From the NCBI RefSeq assembly GCF_905147365.1, contig NC_056427.1, forward strand, positions 3,477,001-3,541,000: 64,000 nt of DNA, written 5' to 3'. The translations under genes and the position numbers were made by a program. Of the stretch, positions 42,634 to 54,600 are shown piece after piece (within the stretch, counting starts at the first letter, position 1; every line of letters begins with the position of its first letter). The notes below the pieces were generated by a model, which ran no database searches, was not told where the DNA came from, and saw only the letters and a list, made by a program, of their open reading frames with translations. The DNA is from Aricia agestis. Lineage: Eukaryota > Arthropoda > Insecta > Lepidoptera > Lycaenidae.

Positions 42634-45600
42634 TTACAAATTATTTATAAGCTCTTTCCCGTTACTGTAAGTGCCGGCAAAGAATAACACTAGTCCTATT
42701 GTAATCAGTAGAATGTTCTTCCAAAGGCGCCATTTTAATTTCCCAAGTCCAGGGTTCTCCCATGTCACTAGCAGATCGATGAACGCAGGGAATATGAAGC
42801 CCAGACTCGATATGCAGAATGCTCCAAGCTGGAAAATAAAAATATTTTTTTAAAAAGCACAATAATATCATAATAATAATAGGGAATATTATAACGCAAA
42901 GATCGGAGCAAAAACTGTTTGTTTACTGTCTTTGCTGGTGCTGGTGCATAACGCCTCCGTGGTCTAGTGGTATAGAGCGCGGCTCTTGACTCGGAGGTCG
43001 TGGGTTCGATTCCCGCTTTGGAAACATATTATTTCCAAGTTTGGTTAGGACAATGCAGGCTGATCACCTGATTGTCTGACAAGTAAGATGATCCATGCGT
43101 CGGATGGGCATGTAAAAAGGCGGTCCTGCGCCTGATCTCTCGCCAGTCGTGTCGGTCGTCCGTCCCACTGGGTTATGAGAGTAAAGGAATAGAGAGTGCT
43201 CTTGTGTACTGCGCACACACTTGGACACTATAAATTACTCCTGCGTAGCTGGCCTGGTTTCAATGAAACCGGCCACCGTCACCGAAACCGGTGTAGGAGC
43301 TATTATTATTGCTGGTGCTGCTGACTAGCGTAAAAAAATTCCCTTAGGTACCTAATAATATAGAAAGTTTTGTATTTAACGCCATCTAGTAAGAAATAAC
43401 GGAACTACTACGTCTAACAGTAGAAACATTTAGATAGGCACGCCTGAAATATTATTTTAGTCAGGCTTAAAGGACATAGATGTCACTTATAATATTTAAA
43501 AGTTAGATGTTTGTCATGATGTAATGCGATTTGGTTCATCACAAGTGAAAAGAGGAAATTGGGGGGAAATCCCATGCTCTTGGGTTTTCCCCGCGTTGCC
43601 GCGGGGTTTTCCCCACAAAAATAGGTCTCTCTCTGCGCATCCCGGTACTCATACTCGGTGCACATAAATACCACAAACGGATCTCTACATGTAGAGGGGC
43701 TTAGCCCCTGGCCATATTTCCCCACCCAGGCTCACATCCAGGGCCAGGTGTGTGACGACGTAGACGAGAAAATTGGAAAAATTGGAAATTTTACGAGATT
43801 ACTACCAAAACGATTTGGATGAAATTTAGTACCCATGAAGATACTTCTATTTTAGGAGGATAAACTATGTCATGTCAGTCAAATTTTGAACACTATATAG
43901 TAAAACAAAATTTTTCGTGCACTTTTTCCACTATGCTAAGATATTATTATAACTTTTAACAAATTACACAAGTGCACGAAAAATTGTGTTTATTAGTATT
44001 CAACATGAATTTCCACCAAGAACCGACAATACAATCAATCACATACATATACGTCTTTTATTTAATTTATGCACCTGCAAACGCACGTTTTCCTTCTCTC
44101 TTCTTTCGAATACGTTTTCCGTATTCTGGATTCCGTGAGACCATTCGTCCTTTTCAAGCTCAAACGCGCTGGCTGGCACTGTGGCATAAAAAACTAACGT
44201 GTCTGTTTTTTACTGATTTCATGCATTTGGTTTTCGGAATACGGAAAACGAATTCGGAAATCGCATACGGAAAACGTAGATACGTATGCGGCCGGCCTTA
44301 ATCTCCGCAAAATTCACTTACCAAGCCCATCATGCTCTCCAACTTAGGGAAGGCAATCGCCACACAAGTCACTATGATGACGAAGATAGTCCTATATACT
44401 CTCTCCCAGAGCCGGAACCTGGTGGTATGCCGGCGGCTCAGGTAGTGCCACACCATGTTGAAGGGAGTCCAGAAAATGTTGGCGAATGAGATGAAGAGGA
44501 GAACCGCTATGGAGTATTTGAGGATTGTTGGGAACCTGCAATCAAGGTTGGAACTGTTTAGCTATCGCTATACAGTGTGTAACAAAAATAAGTGATAATA
44601 CTTTAGACTGTGTACGTGTTCCTTGTAGAGAGTTCACTGTGAAAGTAGCAGCTCTGAAAGACGAAAAAATTTTTTCACTTTTGTATGGGCAAAGGCCCGA
44701 GCGTCATGAGTTTCCCCATACAAAAGTGAAAAAAATGTTTGGTCTTTCAGCGCTGCCACTTTCACAGTGAACTCTCTACATGGAACACATACATACCCTA
44801 AAGTATTATCACTTATTTTTGTTACACCCTGTATACAGCCTGTAAAAAGTTTACTCTGAAATTAGCAGTGCAGAAAGACCAAGTTTTTTTTCCACTTTTG
44901 TATGGGCAAGCGCCCCAGCGTCAGGATTTTTAGGGTTCCGTACCCAAAGGGTACAAACGGGACCCTATTACTGAGACTTCGATGTCTGTCCGTCTGTCTC
45001 CAGGCTGTAACTCAAGAACGGTAATAGCTTGAAAGTTGAAATTCTCACAGATTATGTATTTCTGTTGCCGCTATAACAACAAATACTAAAAACAAAATAA
45101 ATTAAATATTTAAGGGGGCTACCATACAAGAAACATGATTTTTCAAACATTTTTTGCTCGGTAGATATCAATGATGACAACAGGTAGGCACTTGAAATTT
45201 TCACAAAAGCCTTAATTATATATGTACTTTAATAATTAATAATAATATTCAAATAAAATAAAAATTTAAGGGGGCTCCCATACAAAAAACACAATTTTTG
45301 GCCTATTTTTGCTCTATAACGGTATGAAACCCTTCGTGCGCGAGCCCGACTCGCACTTGGCCGATTTATTTCAGGATTTTCTTCACGTGGCAACGGCAGT
45401 AAGTAAGTTTTCTAGTAATTTTGTGTCTGTCTGTTACCTCTTCACGCTTTAATCACTGAATAGATTTTGCTGATATATTTTAAACCCTGATTATACCTAC
45501 AGCAAGCTCTCTCGACAGCGCTCTCGGCCAATCTAATTGTTTGCCCTGTCTCGATAGGTTTAATCAAAGTATGCAGGCGATACTTTTGAGTCTCGAGAAA

Positions 45601-48600
45601 GAACTTATTATTAACCTAGTTTTTATCTTGGAAAAATCTACGGTTCCGCTCAAGCAACATCTTGTACCTCTATGTATACGTCTTTACTTGCCCGCGACTT
45701 AATAAAAATCTTTGTAAATCATTTTTTCAGTAAAAGCATGCGTATAACCATAGACTAAGGAAATATTCTGGTCTGTGGTATAACTTACATTGTAGGAGGA
45801 AAGTTGAGTATAACCGGGGAGAGAGAGTCCTCCCCGTACCTCCAGTACCCCAGCACTCCGAACACAAGAGAGAGAGATACTACGCCGCTCATACCTGGAA
45901 ATAAAAGGGTGTATTAGTTGAACATACACGTCTACATACGTTAAGTAAATCCATAAACTTATAATGCAGTATATATTATATGTCTATGAGTAAATCAAAG
46001 CCGACGCAACATATTTTGATCCAAGCGAAACTGAAGGTTTGAAATCTAGATCTAGAATGGCAGCAAGTTACATATATTATTATTATTTGCAGTAGCTACA
46101 AATTATATTTCATTCGATGTTTGTTTTCTAGGAAATTACCCTTTGACGCTAAAATTGTAGTTAATGTTGAGCATCTATTGAGCCTTGTGCAGAACGCAGC
46201 GCATTAGTATCTAAATGTGGAATGTAGGTGGTAAAATGTAGGTGGCTAAATATAGGTGGCTAAATGCAGGTGGCTAAATGAAGCTGGCTAAATGTGGATG
46301 ACTAATTTATTTATTTATTAAAGTTAATTAAAACGGGTTACCAAAATTACAATAATTAACAACAATTAAGCATTATCTTAAGACGAGGATAAACCCCAAT
46401 TTGTTATTCCGCGACTCCCGGTTTACCTAGTTCCAATATAATAAGGAAGTGTTAAAAAATATGAGATATAAAGCACAATATTTAAAATATCTTAAACCAT
46501 AAACATTTTAATAAAACGTAATACTTTGGCTGTAATTAATTTACAAACTCACCTCCGATAAAAAATTATTTCATTGAAATATAAGTATTAACTAGGATAA
46601 TTATAAATTTTATTTGAATAAATTGTTATTAAATCTATATTAAAATCTCCTTAACCGAACAATTTTGTTTCTTAATGTTTATTTCTAAAGATATTAAAAA
46701 AAAAACATGAAAAATAGAGAAGATCCGCCCGAGTAACTACAGTTTTATGCTAAGCTAAAATAAATCTTATTGCGATGCGTATACGCTTGGTCTTTGGTTG
46801 TGTGCAAGGTTATCGTTTTGGATTGAGATTAACCCCCACCTTAACTTAAAATTAATGTTAACATTGTCACAAAATATACACAAACAGTTAACTACACAAA
46901 TTAAATAGTAATAGAAGAAACCCTTTCATATTTTCACAAAATCTTATACATACTCTCTTCACATCCATCTACTTATCGGCAAACACATCGCACTCAGGAT
47001 TGGCCTGTCGGAGGGCGTTGAGCACTGTGTAGGATTGGCCGACAGAAGGGCGTTGAGCAAGACGTTTAAAGCGTCTCTCAGACAGATGCGGCCTGCGATG
47101 GCGGTGGCGGTGACGGTCAGTTGGATGACTTGAGAGTTCTAGGAACGACACAGACACACGCGGTCACGTGGCCAAGTTATCCAACTGACCGCCACCGCCA
47201 CCGCCACCGCAGGCCGCGTCTGTCTGGGAGACGCTTAATGCTCGGTACAGTGTACCTAATAAATGTAGATGGCTAAATGTACACTTACCAACACCCATAA
47301 CCGTAGTGAATTTCTCCGGATTCTTCATATTGTTCTCGATGGGAAGAGCCATGGCGACCCCTTCTATGCTAAACGCGAAAACTCCACAGAACTGGAGGAA
47401 ACCCATGGGGGTTTTCCATGGGGGTAGATCCGAGAGTGAGGGTGGGGACTTCACTGTGTAGTACACCATCGCTATGGCACATGTCACTGAAAAAAAGAGA
47501 GGGGAAATTAAGTAGCCCGAAGTCCGTTGCGCCAAAATTCGTAAACTGTACATTTTCCACAACAAAAGACACGACTGACGAAAGATCAGGCGCAGGACTT
47601 TTTACATGCCCATCAAACGCATGGATCATCTTGTCAGACAATCAAGTGATCAGCCTGCACAGAACAATGCAGGCTCATCCTCAACAGTTTTACTATTTCA
47701 ACCCACGATTTCAATCGAACCCACGAGTCGAGAGCCATGATTTAATTGGGCCTCGAAGGCGATTACTTAAATTATGAATTAATTGCGACAAACACACTTC
47801 AAAACATAATTTCAAGTCGGTCATTTCGTCAATAAGGTCTAACACATGCCAAAGAACAGCTCTCTCATAAAGGCTTAAGATGACGTTGCGCCAAAAGGCG
47901 TTTAATGAGATGGAACCGTACATTCTTCCGGAATAAAAAGTATCCTATGTCCTTTCCCGGGACACAAAGTATCTCCACACCGAATTTCAGCAAAATCGAC
48001 TTATTAGTGTTGATGACTTACCTATGATCAAGTCTGCGACCACCACAAAAGGACTCAAATGCTTTAGCCTAGTCATCATGCATAACACTATAGTCGGTAC
48101 CAGCAGTATAAGCACGTAAAACCGCAGCAAATCCAAGTCTTCGTACGGTAGATTCTGTATGCTACCGAACAGTTCCTTCATGATTCTGGCTATGATGAGC
48201 TGGTAGACGCAGCATACTCCAAAGAGGTTGACACAGGTGGTGAATTCTACTAGGTATCTGAAAGGTAGAAATTAAGGTTATAGGATCTGTTGTGGATGAT
48301 TCACGCAGTAGAGACGCCTCTGTTGTCTAGTGGTACAGAGCGCGGCTCTTGACTCGGAAGTCATGGGTTCGATTCCCGCGTTGGAAACATGTTATTTAAG
48401 TTTGGTTAGGACAATGCAGGCTGACCACCTGATTGTCTGACAAGTAAGATGATCCATGCGTCGGATGGGCATGTAAAAAGTCGGTCCTGCGCCTGATCTC
48501 TCGCCGGTCGTGTCGGTCTTCCGTCCCACTGGGTTATGAGAGTAATGGAATAGAGAGTGCTCTTGTGTACTACGCACACACTTGGGCACTATAAAATTAC

Positions 48601-51600
48601 TCCTGCGTAGCTGGCCTGGTTTCAATGAAACCGGCCACCGTCACCGAAACCGGTGTGGGAGCTATTATTATTGTAATTGCCCGTTTCTTCTTTTGCGAAA
48701 AACCGTACATAATTCTCCGTGTCCCTTACCGGGACTCAAAATACGTCTTTTATGCAGTTAAAGCGTGACTGGATAACGCAAAAACAGCATTTTGACATTT
48801 TGAACATTAATGAACGTACAAAATACGACTGCTAATAACCAACTATTGCAGTACATCTACATATTATTATTATTATTATTATTGTGTAGTTTCATAGTTA
48901 AGTATTCCAACATGGCTTATGATTTCCACGAAAGAAGGGACTGATTCAACAAACAAAAGTGTTTTACATCCCTCACTAAAATAAACAAACTTTGTTATAT
49001 ACCTGTATAACTAAAATATTAGCAGTGTCCGAAATTAATGGCTGCAGACTAGAAAATCCAATTTTAAAAGCTACTTTAAGAGGAATGTGTGCTCCTGGCA
49101 TAGACGTGCTATGTAGAGACGTTACATTGGTCGAAATATACATGGCGCAGTCATCTGTTTGAATTTGCTATTTGATTGAATGAGTAGTTAAGTATTATGC
49201 CAGTTTTCAAACAAAAAACTTGATCATAATCGGTCCACCCGTTTGGATGTTACAATACTATTGCCGGACATACACACATACATACTGACAAACAGACACT
49301 TCAAACTTATAACACCTCTCTCAGTTTTCGTCGAGGGGTTAAATAATGCCGAAATAGGCGTTTGAATCGCCAGTTTTAAACTTTTCACTAGATTATTATC
49401 ATTACATAGCTTTCTTTACAGTTTTGCCTTTTGGGCATATGTGGCGAGCATGTCACTCATCATTCTCCCTTTTACAACGGCAACAGGAGTTGCCAAACAC
49501 TTAGGACCTTTGGAGTTAGTAGAATGGCAAAATATGCGACATCCCTAGCTCCAACGTCAATGCCATTAAATATTACCCACCTCAGTTATAAATTAGTACT
49601 CACCTAAAGAGTTTGCTGTATTTTCTCAGTCTTGGGAAAGGTCCTACATCCATCGCCGCTTCAGCAAGCTTGGAGTAGGACAGCTCTGGTATGTGCAACC
49701 GCATGTACAGCGTCTGCGCTGATTTTACTGTTAACTGGAAGAATATAAGATAGGGCCATAGTAAGAATACATAGTAGAAAAAAAATATCAAGACCAACTT
49801 TTAGAAAGCTTGACAAAATTGGAGGGGCAAACTGTCAGCTGAAATAACATGGATAGAGCAGGAGTAAGGGAAAATATCGACGATAGAGGTATGGCCACGC
49901 TGCTCGCACTACTTTAAAATAGCGCATATGTATAAAAATATTAATATACAATAGCGCATGTGTACAATATTCACCAATATCGGAGTTACAGCGTTACAGT
50001 CTGAACCCGATCTATCAATAAAGACGTTTCTGATGAATGATGATCTACTAATATCTAAAAAAGAATACTGCACATTCTCCTTTGAGCGGTCTTAAAGTTG
50101 TGCCTGACTATACTTTTATTTGCGTTACTATGAGTCATGAGTCATGACGTTACTGGCGATTAGCCTATGCTTCCAAAACAGGTCATGTAAATAAAAATAT
50201 GTATGTATTTTGAAAATGCTAGTAGTTGATAGTGATGATGAGGATGATACTGATAATGACAATAATAATGACATAATTAATAAATAAAACGAAGAATTTG
50301 ATGACAATAGAATTATAGAAACACATGACGATGAAATATGATAATACAATAGAAACTCACATGTATACCATAAGCGATGCAGTAACCCAGTATCAGGGAA
50401 GTGGCGACGCTGGTCCAAACCCCACATCTCCTGTAGGCGTCGTGTATTGCTAGCACACTGCCGCCTAGGCAGCTCTTGAAGATGTGACCAGTTGATGAGG
50501 AGTTACTGGAAATTTAAAAGACTATCAAAGACTATCGGACCAGTAGTTCCTGACTATTTCAAAGACTATCGGACCAGTAGTTCCTGAGATTAGCGTGTTC
50601 AAACAAACAAACTCTTCAGCTTTATAATTTTGTATTAGTATAGATGTGGAACCTATAGCCTCAATCATAAAGCAGCATTTTATTTAAATTTTTGTCGGTT
50701 GCTGTCGCTTGCCGTTAGAATTGGTAAGCCACCTTTACGATGTAGATGCGTCATGAAAACCCTTCTTCTTTTTTTCTAAATCTTACCTTCTCTGTTTAGA
50801 TTCACTTCTTTGTCTTTGGAAGTCGTAGTTGGTATCTTTGTGAATGAAATATTTCATCTTTATGCCCTCTTCCACTGATAATGATGATGAAATGGGCTTT
50901 TTGGTTATTACTTCTTCGCATGGTGTGTTTTCTGGCTGCAAAAATGATGAACCCTTATTAATGGCACAGATAGTGTTGAACATAGATGATCAATGATGGC
51001 GGAACTACGTAAATTGGTCGCGTTATGTCAAGCATTGAATTGACACAACCCGACCAATTGGCGTAGGTCCGCTATCTGCCTATGAATTAATATTTTATTC
51101 GATGGTACATCCATACTTCAATACTTGTGAAACATCCATCCATACTTCAATACTTGTGAAACATACATCCATGCTTCAATACTTGTGAAACATCCATCCA
51201 TACTTCAATACTTGTGAAATATACATCCATGCTTCAATACTTGTGAAACATCCATCCATACTTCAATACTTCGAAACATACATCCATGCTTCAATACTTG
51301 TGAAACATCCATCCATACTTCAATACTTGTGAAACATATATCCATGCTTCAATACTTGTGAAACATCCATCCATACTTCAATACTTGTGAAACATCCATC
51401 CATACTTCAATACTTGTGAAACATCCATCCATACTTCAATACTTGTGAAACATACATCCATGCTTCAATACTTGTGAAACATACATTCATACTTTAATAC
51501 AAAGTGTGTCTGTCCCGGGTAAGGACATAGGATACTTTTAATGCCGGAAAAATGTACGGAGGAAAATGTGGAAAAACGGGGAAAACTATTTGAAAGGGCT

Positions 51601-54600
51601 AACTTGAACGCGCTAATCTCAGGAAAAAAAAATTTTTCAAATCGGACCCTACTGGTCCGATTTGAAAAATTATTTAATTCAATTCAGTGTTAGATAGCCC
51701 ATTTATTGAAGAAGGCTATATTTTATCACTGTACTGAAATGCCTTAATTAGAGTTAAGTGATCATATTTTATAAGTGCGGCCGCTGGGCCATCGTAGCGT
51801 TATTACTTAAAGCAGTGTTAACGTCAACGCCCCCTCCCGCTTCGTTTCGAGGGCTGCTGTCCGTCATGTAAACACCTTGGTTATTTTATTTGTATGTAAA
51901 ACAACGCAACGGCAGCGCTGCGTCGACACAACGTTGACGCAACGCACCATTGTCCGAAATTTCTGATCAGAAACAGTTGAACGTCCGCGCTGTCTCTTAA
52001 ATTTTGTACTGAGCCGAGTGAGCTCGAACTCGCCGGAAGAATATTTCGGGTAGTGTGCGGGGTGGCGGTCCGGCGAAATTCAACTGTTTCTGATCAGAAT
52101 TCGGACAATGTGCGGCCGGGCTTAGAGCTTCACTTAGGCGTACTATGTCTAATTTTGTAGTCGTCCATCCTTCCCAATTTATTAGCTGTATACCTGTCAA
52201 ATGACCATAGTGTCCTTGTGTCTTGTGCAGACACCGGGGCACCATACAGGGTGTAACAAAAATAAGTGATAATACTTTAGGGTGTGTACGTGTTCCTTGT
52301 AAAAAGTTCACTGTAAAAGTAGCAGCGCTGAAAGACCAACATTTTTTTTCACTTTTGTAGGATGAAACTCGTGACGTTCTGGCCCTTGCCCATATAAAAG
52401 TGAAAAAAAATTTCGTCTTTCAGAGCTGATACTCTCACAGTGAACTCTCTATAAGGAACACGTACACACCCTAAAGTATTATCACTTATTTTTGTTACAC
52501 ACTGTATAAATATAACTAGGGGCTTGTTCTAAAAAAAACCGGTTACCGACACCGAAATCTGTGTGTCAATATTTTACCAATTTTATTATGTTTTTAACGC
52601 AGTTTTTTTTTCTTTTATAACGATTAAATTTTGTGGAAAAATACGTAAAGAGCTGATGCATGCAAACATAACTGAATTAGTATTGTTTGTAATGGATATA
52701 AGGTACATTTTTGCATAGCAATTACTTAAATGACATAACATAAACAATATCGATATGAACGACCTTTAAAATATTGAATTATCATAAAAATACAAGATTT
52801 GCAGGTTTTATATTAAAAATCGGCCAAGTGCGAGTAGGACTCGCGCACGAAAGGTCCCGTATCGTTATAGAGCAAAAATTTGTTGTTGTTGACGGACGTT
52901 ATTCGTAGAGTCCACATCCTGATGATGCTCCGGTGTTGGGACGAAACGCGCGTGGAGGTTTTCAACCTGCATGGTGGTGAGGGGGCACGGATTTGCCAAC
53001 ATTATTGCTTGTGTGGTGGTGGTGTTTGCAGGTTCTTGCATGCGAGTGTACGCATAGGCAGTGTGGGAGAGGAGGGAGGTGCTGTACGCATGCCTATGCG
53101 TACACTCACTCATTCACTTAAAGGTTGATGTTTATTTCGCGGAATATTTTTGATATCAAACATGCACATCGCTCTGGTCGCCCTGTTACGGACAAAACTG
53201 ATGCCATTTTTGAAAAAGTGGAGCAAGATCGGCATATTAGCTGTAGTTACGATGTAGCTGAAGAACTGGGGATGGACCACAAAACGGTTTTGGCGCATTT
53301 GGAAAAAGCTGGGTACACAAAAAAGTATTTGGGTGCCTCATGAGCTCACTGAAAGAAACCTAATGAACCGTGTACTCATTTGTGATTCTTTATTACGACG
53401 TAATGAAACCGCACCATTTTTGAAGTTGATAACTGGTGTTGAAAAGTGGATTACGTACGACAAGAACGTGCGAAAAAGATCGTGGTCAAAGGCCGGTCAG
53501 GATTCACAGACTGTGGCGTGTTAACGCATCCGCCGTATAGTCCTGACCTTGCACTTTCAGATTTCCAGCTTTTTCGGTCGCTGAAGAATTCCTTAGGCAG
53601 TGTCAGGTCATAAAGTTAATATACCTAGCGAAATAGAGAAACAAAGGCCTGAGCAAGAGAAATGTCACTATCAGTAACACTGCGTGGTAAAAAGAGACGT
53701 GTGATACATGACAGCAGCACTCTTTTTTGACGTCCAGTCGGCACGTGCCGCACGCTAACAATTTAATCTCATAGAAATCATATTCAATCATGCTTGTATA
53801 AGTGTATACGTACACATATTTATGAAACCAATTTCGGTTACGTTTGACAGCTCGAGAGTGTTGCTCTATTCCGCTAGGTATATTAATAACTTTATTTGTC
53901 AGGTTGACATCATAAGAGGACTGCCAAAACCACTTGTCGCAGTTTTTTCATCAGAAGCCCCAAATTTTTATATAGCAATGGGATCATGTCCCTAACAAAA
54001 TGACACCTGTATATTATGTAAGTATATACTTTATTCAATTGTAAATAAACGTTTTTTAAAAAAAACTTCTGAATTTTTAAATAAAATGCGAAGAAACTTT
54101 TTCCCCAACCTAATATTATACAGGGTGCAATTAAACCTTCCTGCCAAATTTTAATATATTGATCCTTGTTAAAAATAAAAATACAGGTATTTTTTCTTTT
54201 ATAGTCACTCAGTACTAAAATGTTGAGAAATACCTTCCGCAAGTTATCCTAAAAAACACTACAATTAATGGACACGATGCGTCGGCCGTGCGTGACGTGC
54301 CCCCGCGTGCGCGCCTCATCCCGCGTCACCCCCTCTCATTCCCCCGCGCCGCGAGTGACCGTTCTGCAAGGATTTTAAATGGGATAAAATATGACATTGG
54401 AAAAAAAATAACACTCAATTTTTTTTGTTAAATAGACTCTCCTAAGCCCTGGAAAAAAATTGGCAGGAAGGTTTAATTGCATCCTGTATTTAGAATCGAT
54501 TATTTCTGACGCGGTAAGCGTACTTTTTTTCCATAAAATATTTATCTTATGTCATTTTCTGAGACTCGTAGTATTTGTCTATCTTTAAACCGGTTAAGTA

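Noticed and set aside
42953..43022. tRNA-like sequence with A and B boxes
   Set aside because: No acceptor-stem pairing, and it continues into a conserved SINE body with a second copy at 48310.
51101..51500. Regular 29-bp repeats suggestive of a CRISPR array
   Set aside because: Units are directly adjacent with no unique spacers, and the host is an animal genome; it is a minisatellite.
54270..54365. CpG-rich island in gene C intron
   Set aside because: It is the centre of the MITE bounded by gtgcaattaaacctt inverted ends.
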